Shown here one piece after another: positions 1-5,299 of a stretch of 5,299 nucleotides of DNA. The DNA is from Planctomycetaceae bacterium (GTDB taxonomy: Bacteria > Planctomycetota > Planctomycetia > Pirellulales > Pirellulaceae). The translations under genes and the position numbers were made by a program. The DNA is taken from assembly GCA_024642765.1 (NCBI GenBank), contig JAHEAM010000149.1, positions 1-5,299 on the forward strand. Reading direction: 5' to 3'. Position 1 is the first letter of the stretch. Each line of letters starts with the position of its first letter. A model generated the notes under the pieces. The model was not told the DNA's origin. It saw nothing but the letters and a program-made list of their open reading frames with translations, and made no database searches.

Positions 1-470
1 TGCAGCAAACTTACAAGTATCAAGAGAGCATATGGCCGCGCCTCGCTACCATAGTAAACGAACCATCCACTACCGCACCATAGCACGCTCGTCAGCGCTG
101 AAGACGAAACCGAGCGGGTCTTGTGCCAAACGAAACCAGCGGCCAAGACTCCGCCTGCCACCATTGCAAAGATCGACGTCCAACGTAATTCAAACGCTTC
201 ATTGCCAACGAGCGTTGTTAACAATCGAACAAAATAGAAATAGAGTGGAGTCTGATTGCCAATTGAGCTTCGATCGACAACCTGCGTCCACTCAGAATCG
301 ATCACCCAGCGAGTATGCAATTCATCGAGCCAAAGCGGGTCGTTCCTAGCAATTAACGCCAACGCTGAAACGACATAAACAAACGCCAATACGATTGCCA
401 CCGCAATCGTCACGCACAAACTCCGCAGCAGCATCGCGCGACGAGCATCAGATTTCTCGGACGATTCCAT
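1..470 (-). CDS. GT-C / family 39-like membrane glycosyltransferase, N-terminal part (runs off left edge)
   Basis: Reading the minus strand from the ATG at 470-468 gives 156 open codons to the window edge, so the C-terminus is missing. Seen: a short charged N-terminus (MESSEKSDARR), a hydrophobic helix at about residues 16-40, then an acidic pair D49-E50 in 'PLWLDELHT', a 'GNQTPLYFYFVRLL' segment at 71-84, hydrophobic stretches near 97-115 and 125-142, and 'YYGSEARPYALL' at 139-150 leading into another helix. Known of the family: GT-C transferases of the PMT/ArnT (GT39) type carry an Asp-Glu pair in the first extracytoplasmic loop, a 'TPPLYY'-like segment and an 'ARPYAL' segment, and move sugars from polyprenyl-phosphate donors at the outer face of the inner membrane. 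Inferred: a glycan or exopolysaccharide transferase; donor and acceptor cannot be told. The ATG at 470 is the only standard start after the in-frame stop at 522-524. No good Shine-Dalgarno lies next to it. It follows the P-loop gene on the same strand after 104 bases, so co-transcription is possible. Confidence 0.78.
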   Translation of the reverse strand, partial: MESSEKSDARRAMLLRSLCVTIAVAIVLAFVYVVSALALIARNDPLWLDELHTRWVIDSEWTQVVDRSSIGNQTPLYFYFVRLLTTLVGNEAFELRWTSIFAMVAGGVLAAGFVWHKTRSVSSSALTSVLWCGSGWFVYYGSEARPYALLILVSLL

Positions 471-498
471 GGTGCGGCATATTAAATTTTTGACTTTC

Positions 499-536
499 GA
501 TTTTTGATTTCCAATATGAATTTACTATCAAAAATC
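499..536. repeat. A/T-rich inverted repeat in the spacer between the two minus-strand genes
   Basis: A perfect 10-base inverted repeat, gatttttgat at 499-508 and atcaaaaatc at 527-536, with an 18-base loop. The left arm overlaps a direct repeat of 'tttttga' (487-493 and 501-507, period 14). It lies after the stop of the P-loop gene and before the start of the glycosyltransferase gene. In minus-strand RNA it could form a weak A/U-rich hairpin. It lacks the GC-rich stem and clean U-tract of a standard intrinsic terminator, so a role in termination or processing is only a guess. Similar 'TTTTTGATTTTTGA'-type runs are, as far as I recall, common in planctomycete spacers. Confidence 0.45.
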
Positions 537-574
537 AGCCGCGACCATCCTCCTCGGTGACATCTCAAGGTCAA

Positions 575-2314
575 CTAGTGCTTCGTGCGAGCAAAGTTCT
601 GAGCAAAAATCACGTGGTCGATTGCCACTCCCGATAGATTTCGCTTGACTCTCTCATAGACGTCTTGATCGACTTTGCCAACTTCGGCAATGACCAAGGC
701 CGATGGTGACAAGACACGATTGCCGCTCATCTCGGACAACAACTGATTGGAGGTTCCGACGTCAATCAACACACGATCGAATCCCTCGCGTACGCTAGCC
801 AACAAGGCTGCCAGGTGATCCAAGACGAAGGGAGGCCAAATCGTTCGCAAACGCAATGGCGCAATCGTTGCAAATGCCAAGGGGATGTCTTCCAATCTCA
901 CAATTCCGTTGGATGCAAAATTTGCGCCGCGTACGAACGTGACCCAAGATCGATTGTCACTCAAATTGAGGGAGCGTGTCAAACCAGCATTGTGAATATC
1001 ACCGTCAACCAACAACACTCGCTCACCCTGCTCAGCAAGATAGCGAGCTAATGCCACGCCAATGGTGGTTGTACCTACCCTTCGCCCCGCGCCGACGATG
1101 GCAACTTCGTTGGTTTGCGAAGGACAGAGTTGTCGCACAGCTGTTGCGAGACGTTCGACGATTACTCTCCCAGCCGTCAACATTCTGTCCGTCATCTCTG
1201 GCCATTGGCGAGGCGCGACAATTTCCATTGACGCCCACATGTCATCGATCGCTTCCGCCGACATCGTTTTTGGTGACGATGCTGAGGTAGATATCTCTTC
1301 ACTTGTTTCCAAAACTTCTGATTCTGCAGTGATTGTTTCCTCAGCACTTGCTGCTGAAACCGTTGGAATGGATTCCGTCAACGCCACACCTGGCGTTGAT
1401 TCCATAGTCGGCTCTTTTTCAACGGACGGCGCTGGATCAACAGTCGCTTTTGGTTCGACCATCATTTGGCCGAGTGTTAGTGGTTTACTTGCCGCTCTCG
1501 CAACTGCTGGCTCTTGGGGCACGGTTATGGTTGGCGCTCTCCTCGCGGCCGCTGCTTCTGCGTTTGAAAAGGCTCGTCGCACCAATTCGTCTATTGCCTT
1601 CGTTTGACTAAACAGTTCATCGCGGTCGCTGGGTGTGTATGTTTCAGATTTCGCAAGGATGGCTTGCTGTGTCGGTTCGATTTTTTGCTCGAACGTTCGT
1701 TCATGTTCTGCGTCGAATCGGAATTTGGCTACCGCAGTTTCGCTGGTATCATCAAAGGAAGCCAAAGTGGATCGATTGACATTGGTCGGGCTTGTTTCAG
1801 CTTTCGTTGAGCGTCCGAATGACGATTGCTGCGGCCAATTGCGTGGGTTGTTGGCAGTCGATACCTGTTCCATTTCGCTGCTCGTCACACTCCGTAACGA
1901 CGTCTGCGAGTTTGGATCTATAACTTGATCCTGCCAAGTCGGAATGGCATGCTCGGTCCACCCGACAAATTGTTCTAGCTGTTGTTTGCGCAAATGCGTG
2001 TCGGGTGACGTTTTATGCGCGGCATCGATCCTAACGAATTGTCCCACTGGTCGCTCGAACAAGGTGGCCTGTGGCACTTGGGATGGACTCGGACTCGTTA
2101 CTTCATTGCTCTCGCGTCCCCCCGTCGAGCGTGAACCATGATCAATATCGAGAGGTGGCAAAAGATCGCTTTGCGCTGCTTTCGCGAACTTGAAATGCGG
2201 ACTGCCGATCAGACGCTTTAATCGCGATTTTTGGTCGCGTTTTGTAGTCTGTTGAACGGAGGTTACCATGGCTGGTTGATTGGCACTGGAGTCGTGTTGA
2301 GTGCTTTCGCTCAT
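575..2314 (-). CDS. CpsD/MinD-like P-loop protein with long low-complexity N-terminus and degenerate Walker A
   Basis: A 579-residue protein. Residues 1 to about 355 are low complexity, rich in Ser, Thr, Glu, Gln, Ala and Pro (especially 286-350), with no signal peptide or membrane helix, and are probably disordered. From about 370 a folded domain begins ('APRQWPEM', then a helix), followed by a MinD/ParA/CpsD-type P-loop fold: Walker A region 408-417 (GAGRRVGTTT), A' motif 433-439 (VLLVDGD) and Walker B 512-518 (FDRVLID, D518). Members of this family in polysaccharide clusters are cytoplasmic partners or tyrosine kinases that pair with Wzz/Wzc-like membrane proteins. Here the Walker A lysine is replaced by Thr (T415) and the deviant signature lysine by Gly (G410). 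There is no C-terminal tyrosine cluster; only Y226, Y425 and Y553 occur. Active BY-kinase function is therefore doubtful and a regulatory or scaffold role is inferred. The start is supported by AAGGTGA eight bases upstream of the ATG. The downstream membrane glycosyltransferase fits an exopolysaccharide context. A ParA/MinD-like positioning protein is the main alternative. Confidence 0.85.
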   Translation of the reverse strand: MSESTQHDSSANQPAMVTSVQQTTKRDQKSRLKRLIGSPHFKFAKAAQSDLLPPLDIDHGSRSTGGRESNEVTSPSPSQVPQATLFERPVGQFVRIDAAHKTSPDTHLRKQQLEQFVGWTEHAIPTWQDQVIDPNSQTSLRSVTSSEMEQVSTANNPRNWPQQSSFGRSTKAETSPTNVNRSTLASFDDTSETAVAKFRFDAEHERTFEQKIEPTQQAILAKSETYTPSDRDELFSQTKAIDELVRRAFSNAEAAAARRAPTITVPQEPAVARAASKPLTLGQMMVEPKATVDPAPSVEKEPTMESTPGVALTESIPTVSAASAEETITAESEVLETSEEISTSASSPKTMSAEAIDDMWASMEIVAPRQWPEMTDRMLTAGRVIVERLATAVRQLCPSQTNEVAIVGAGRRVGTTTIGVALARYLAEQGERVLLVDGDIHNAGLTRSLNLSDNRSWVTFVRGANFASNGIVRLEDIPLAFATIAPLRLRTIWPPFVLDHLAALLASVREGFDRVLIDVGTSNQLLSEMSGNRVLSPSALVIAEVGKVDQDVYERVKRNLSGVAIDHVIFAQNFARTKH

Positions 2315-2321
2315 AACAGTA

Positions 2322-2328
2322 TCACCTT
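2322..2328 (-). promoter_or_regulatory. Shine-Dalgarno of the P-loop gene
   Basis: On the minus strand AAGGTGA is followed by seven bases and the ATG at 2314-2312. The good match and normal spacing fix the start of the P-loop protein at MSESTQHD. The neighbouring genes in this window have no comparable site. Confidence 0.65.
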
Positions 2329-2351
2329 GTTTGCATGACTCATGACTGTCC

Positions 2352-2372
2352 CCCGATAAGGTCGCTTATGGG
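2352..2372. repeat. Bulged 8-pair hairpin in the presumed leader of the P-loop gene
   Basis: CCC (2352-2354) and ATAAG (2356-2360) pair with CTTAT (2365-2369) and GGG (2370-2372), leaving one bulged base (2355) and a four-base loop (GTCG). It lies about 38 bases upstream of the P-loop gene start, so if transcription begins further upstream it would be in that 5' leader. Its role is unknown, and it could be a protein-binding site in DNA rather than an RNA structure. Confidence 0.4.
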
Positions 2373-2379
2373 CGCAGCC

Positions 2380-2395
2380 AATTGACATGGCAATT
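2380..2395. promoter_or_regulatory. Imperfect 16-base palindrome, possible operator
   Basis: The sequence aattgacatggcaatt reads the same on both strands except for one symmetric mismatched pair. It is centred about 73 bases upstream of the P-loop gene start, a usual place for a dimeric regulator to bind. The AATTG half-site also occurs elsewhere in this intergenic region (about 2433, 2453 and 2571, plus the reverse form at 2475). The A/T-rich core could arise by chance and no regulator is identified. Confidence 0.3.
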
Positions 2396-2594
2396 TGGTA
2401 CAGAAGGCCGACAAAACATTGAGCCTCAACACAATTGCATGCTCGAACGCGATAATTGCGCAAAAGGCCCTTATCAATTATTCGGACACCAGCATTTACG
2501 CCTTGAGATTTAGGCGATTAGTTATCAAGATAGAACGCAATATTAAGGACGCGCCGACTTATTAGGAAGAAATTGCTATTAATACGGTCGCGCC

Positions 2595-2614
2595 GAAACG
2601 CCCCAGAAACGCCC
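2595..2614. repeat. Tandem direct repeat of GAAACGCCC upstream of metH
   Basis: Two perfect copies of gaaacgccc (2595-2603 and 2606-2614) are spaced by 11 bases, about one helical turn, so both would face the same side of the DNA. They lie 52-71 bases before the proposed metH start. The arrangement suits an activator or repressor site, but two nine-base copies are little evidence alone. Confidence 0.3.
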
Positions 2615-2665
2615 GATTTTGAGAACTGGGTAAACTTTTAGGATTACGTAAGAAAGCACGTTGCC

Positions 2666-5299
2666 TTGTCAATCGCACAAAAACAACAGTCCGCTCAGTT
2701 CATCCGTGAACGTTTGGAATCGTCGATTCTAATCCTCGACGGCGCCATGGGCACCATGATCCAAGCCCTCAAACTCGACGAAGCCGGCGTTCGGGGCGAG
2801 CGTTTCCGGGACCACAACAAGGATCTTGCGAATTTTAGCGACCTGCTTTGTCTCACGCATCCTGAGGCCATAACCGAGATACATCGCAAGTACCTTGCGG
2901 CCGGTGCCGACATCATCGAAACGAATACTTTCGGGGCTAGTCCAGTTGGGATCGAAGAATTTGACCTTTCCAACGACATCGCACGTGAGATCAATTTTGC
3001 AGCGGTTGCTTGCGCGCGTCGGGCAGTCGATGAATACAACGAACGAACACCCAACAAACCGCGCTTTGTTGCTGGCTCAATCGGCCCGACAACGAAACAA
3101 ACGGCAATCAGCACAAAGGTCGATGATCCTGCTTTCCGCCCGACTACTTTTCAAGAAATGGAGGCCTCGTATTACGAACAAGTTAAAGCCCTTTGTGAAG
3201 CTGGCGTCGATCTCTTGTTGCCAGAAACAGTAATCGACACGCTGAACCTCAAGGCCTGCTTGTTTGCAATCAGTCGCTACTACCAAGAATCGGGGGCTGA
3301 CGTTCCAGTCATGGTCTCTGGAACTTTCGCAGAGTCGGGGGCCACGTTCGTTTCGGGACAAGTCGTTGAAGCGTTTTGGAATGCCGTTTCGCATTTCCCG
3401 GTGCTTAGTGTTGGCATGAACTGCGCGTTGGGTCCGGAGTTAATGCGTCCTTTCGTTGAAGAACTATCGAAAATCGCCCCGGTTAATATTAGCTGCCATC
3501 CCAATGCAGGCCTGCCGAACGCTATGGGCCAATACGACATGAGCCCTGGCAAGATGGCTGAGCTCGTCGGCGAATTCGCTGAAAACGGATGGGTCAATAT
3601 CGTTGGCGGTTGTTGCGGCACGACTCCCGCTCACATTGAGGCAATCGCCCAACGTTTGCAACGAGCCAAACCGCATCAGCGTACTTCCGTCACGCCTTGG
3701 ACACGACTCAGCGGCACTCGCCCACTCACACTGCGTCCCGACGCCAACTTTCTGATGATTGGTGAACGAACCAATGTAACAGGCTCTCGGGCCTTTGCTC
3801 GCCTCATCCGCGACGACAAATTCGAGGAGGCTGTCGAGGTCGCCCGGCAACAAGTCGAGGGTGGTGCGGCCGTAATCGACATCAATATGGACGACGCGTT
3901 GCTCGATGGTGAAGAAGCGATGACTCGTTATTTGCGGTTGATTGCTGGCGAATCAGATATCAGTAGCGTGCCCGTGATGATCGACAGCAGCAAGTGGTCG
4001 GTAATCGAGGCCGGCTTGCAAAACACCCAAGGCAAATCGATTGTCAATTCGATTAGCTTGAAAGACGGCGAAGAAGAATTTTTGCGCCGTGCTCGGCTAG
4101 TACGGCAATATGGTGCCGCAACTGTCGTGATGGCGTTCGACGAACAAGGCCAAGCGGTCGAGATCGACGAAAAAGTCCGGATCTGCAAACGCGCCTACGA
4201 TTTGCTCGTAGACGAAGTCGGCTTTCCACCGGAAGACATCATCTTCGACCCCAACATTTTGACCGTCGCAACCGGCATCGAAGAACACAACAATTACGCG
4301 GTGAATTTCATCGAGGCCACCCGCCTGATCAAACAAGCCTGCCCCAGAGCGAAAATCAGCGGCGGAGTTAGCAATATTTCTTTTAGCTTTCGCGGAAACG
4401 ATATGGTTCGCGAGGCAATGCATTCGGCCTTCCTATTCCATGCCATCAAGGCTGGGATGGACATGGGAATCGTTAACGCAGGACAGCTTGAAATCTACGA
4501 ACAGATTCCGGCCGACCTACTCGAACATGTCGAAGACGTTCTCTTGAACCGCCGCCCCGACGCAACCGATCGCCTGCTAAATTTTGCAGAACAAGTCAAA
4601 GGCAAGGGCGCCAAGAAACGAACCGAAGACCTGACTTGGCGCGAACAACCGGTCAACAAACGTATCGAGTACGCGCTGATCAAAGGCATCGATCGATTTA
4701 TTGAAGAAGACGTCGAGGAAGCCCGCCAGCATTACGAACGCTGCCTGCAAATCATCGAAGGACCAATGATGGACGGCATGTCCGTGGTAGGCGACCTGTT
4801 CGGTGCCGGAAAGATGTTCTTGCCCCAAGTCGTCAAGAGCGCACGCGTGATGAAGAAGGCGGTCGCTCATCTCCTGCCGTACATGGAACAAGAAAAAATT
4901 GCTGCCGGTACGGTCGGGCAATCGTTCCGCGGAAAAATCTTGTTGGCAACGGTCAAAGGCGACGTGCATGACATTGGCAAAAACATTGTTGGCGTGGTCT
5001 TGGGTTGCAATAACTACGAGATCATTGACCTCGGTGTGATGGTTTCCGCCGAGAAGATTCTGGAAACGGCGGTCAAAGAGGGCGTCGATATGATTGGCCT
5101 TAGCGGTCTGATCACGCCGAGCCTCGATGAGATGGCACACGTCGCGAAGGAAATGCAACGTCGCGGCATGACGTTGCCGCTATTGATAGGTGGCGCGACG
5201 ACCAGTGACAAACACACAGCAGTGAAAATCGCGCCGGCCTACGAGCAACCGGTGGTGCACGTTCTCGATGCTTCACGTAGTGTTGGTGTTGTCGATAAA
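2666..5299 (+). CDS. metH: Cobalamin-dependent methionine synthase (5-methyltetrahydrofolate--homocysteine methyltransferase), 878 codons, runs off right edge
   Basis: This cytoplasmic enzyme transfers the methyl group of 5-methyltetrahydrofolate to homocysteine through methylcobalamin, making methionine and tetrahydrofolate. Visible modules in order: homocysteine domain (about 20-330) with DGAMGTM at 25-31, 'ETNTF', and zinc ligands C253 (NCALGP) and C316-C317 (GGCCGTTP); pterin domain (about 360-620) with GERTNVTGS from 366, INMDDALLD near 406, MIDSSKW 438-444, FDPN 527-530 and SGGVSN from 565; cobalamin cap (about 655-745) with EGPMMDGM, F712 and L719; Rossmann cobalamin domain from about 750 with DVHDIG 766-771, where H768 is the lower cobalt ligand, then SGLITPS and GGATTS. 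All key residues match the E. coli enzyme (C247, C310, C311, H759) with small offsets. The C-terminal AdoMet reactivation domain is beyond the window. The frame is open from a TAG at 2639, and no ATG precedes the conserved DGAMGTM motif, so TTG at 2666 is chosen; it puts that motif at the usual distance from the N-terminus. A weak GAAAG lies nine bases upstream. The gene diverges from the P-loop gene. Confidence 0.97.
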   Translation, partial: MSIAQKQQSAQFIRERLESSILILDGAMGTMIQALKLDEAGVRGERFRDHNKDLANFSDLLCLTHPEAITEIHRKYLAAGADIIETNTFGASPVGIEEFDLSNDIAREINFAAVACARRAVDEYNERTPNKPRFVAGSIGPTTKQTAISTKVDDPAFRPTTFQEMEASYYEQVKALCEAGVDLLLPETVIDTLNLKACLFAISRYYQESGADVPVMVSGTFAESGATFVSGQVVEAFWNAVSHFPVLSVGMNCALGPELMRPFVEELSKIAPVNISCHPNAGLPNAMGQYDMSPGKMAELVGEFAENGWVNIVGGCCGTTPAHIEAIAQRLQRAKPHQRTSVTPWTRLSGTRPLTLRPDANFLMIGERTNVTGSRAFARLIRDDKFEEAVEVARQQVEGGAAVIDINMDDALLDGEEAMTRYLRLIAGESDISSVPVMIDSSKWSVIEAGLQNTQGKSIVNSISLKDGEEEFLRRARLVRQYGAATVVMAFDEQGQAVEIDEKVRICKRAYDLLVDEVGFPPEDIIFDPNILTVATGIEEHNNYAVNFIEATRLIKQACPRAKISGGVSNISFSFRGNDMVREAMHSAFLFHAIKAGMDMGIVNAGQLEIYEQIPADLLEHVEDVLLNRRPDATDRLLNFAEQVKGKGAKKRTEDLTWREQPVNKRIEYALIKGIDRFIEEDVEEARQHYERCLQIIEGPMMDGMSVVGDLFGAGKMFLPQVVKSARVMKKAVAHLLPYMEQEKIAAGTVGQSFRGKILLATVKGDVHDIGKNIVGVVLGCNNYEIIDLGVMVSAEKILETAVKEGVDMIGLSGLITPSLDEMAHVAKEMQRRGMTLPLLIGGATTSDKHTAVKIAPAYEQPVVHVLDASRSVGVVDK

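Larger units (their letters stand above)
2315..2665. other. Divergent intergenic region with several short repeats; no riboswitch recognised
   Basis: This 351-base stretch separates the divergent P-loop gene and metH and must hold both promoters. No credible ORF or tRNA is seen. Because metH is downstream, I looked for cobalamin (B12 box GCCACTG), SAM and SAH riboswitch signatures and saw none. Repeats present: tandem catgact (2334-2347), a bulged hairpin at 2352-2372, an imperfect palindrome at 2380-2395, ataattg/caattat arms at 2452-2458 and 2475-2481, a cgcct/aggcg hairpin at 2499-2516, a tandem gaaacgccc repeat at 2595-2614 and cccag/ctggg arms at 2602-2606 and 2626-2630. A weak extended -10-like site for metH (TGCTATTAA, 2574-2582) has only a poor -35 upstream, so neither promoter can be placed with confidence. 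Confidence 0.6.

Noticed and set aside
32..349. 105-codon open frame on the plus strand
   Set aside because: It is antisense to the glycosyltransferase N-terminus, which has coherent hydrophobic helices and family motifs; the plus-strand translation is basic and shows no domain.
499..536. Intrinsic terminator after the P-loop gene
   Set aside because: The inverted repeat is almost all A/T with an 18-base loop and no clean U-tract after the stem, so it is listed only as a repeat.
1062..1607. 181-codon open frame on the plus strand, opposite the P-loop gene
   Set aside because: It lies wholly antisense to the low-complexity and P-loop coding sequence. Its Ala/Ser/Val-rich translation is what is expected from reading a Ser/Thr/Glu-rich gene backwards, and it shows no motif.
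1670..1690. 'GGTTCGA' resembling a tRNA T-loop
   Set aside because: No acceptor, D or anticodon arms surround it and it lies within the P-loop gene coding sequence.
2574..2582. Extended -10 promoter element for metH
   Set aside because: TGCTATTAA resembles an extended -10, but the -35 region at 17-base spacing is a poor match, so it is mentioned only within the intergenic entry.
2315..2665. Cobalamin, SAM or SAH riboswitch upstream of metH
   Set aside because: Considered because metH is often so regulated, but no B12 box and no recognisable SAM or SAH core was seen. A covariance-model search could still overturn this.
4577..5158. 193-codon open frame on the minus strand inside metH
   Set aside because: The plus strand here encodes the highly conserved cobalamin cap and Rossmann domains of MetH, including DVHDIG, so the opposite frame is a shadow.

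Overview
The window looks like ordinary chromosomal DNA of a bacterium of moderate GC content, most likely a planctomycete (Pirellulaceae-like). This placement is an inference from three things: the style of the CpsD/MinD-like protein with a long low-complexity N-terminus, weak or absent Shine-Dalgarno sequences on some genes, and an A/T-rich 'TTTTTGA'-type spacer. No 16S or other decisive marker is present.

Layout. Bases 1-470 (minus strand) hold the first 156 codons of a polytopic membrane protein resembling GT-C/family 39 glycosyltransferases; it continues beyond the left edge. Bases 471-574 are a short spacer with an A/T-rich inverted repeat. Bases 575-2314 (minus strand) encode a 579-residue protein: about 350 residues of low-complexity, Ser/Thr/Glu/Pro-rich sequence followed by a C-terminal P-loop domain of the MinD/ParA/CpsD type with a degenerate Walker A motif. 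Bases 2315-2665 are a divergent intergenic region with several short inverted and direct repeats but no recognisable riboswitch. From 2666 to the right edge (plus strand) lies metH, cobalamin-dependent methionine synthase, with 878 codons visible. It covers the homocysteine, folate and cobalamin modules; the reactivation domain falls outside the window.

How the genes relate. The two minus-strand genes are co-directional with a 104-base gap and plausibly belong to an exopolysaccharide or cell-surface glycan cluster: a CpsD-like P-loop protein followed by a membrane glycosyltransferase. metH is transcribed away from them and is a housekeeping gene of one-carbon and methionine metabolism with no evident functional link. 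I did not find a clearly new biological system. The points most worth checking are the P-loop protein lacking the Walker A lysine, the TTG start of metH, and the repeats in the divergent intergenic region.
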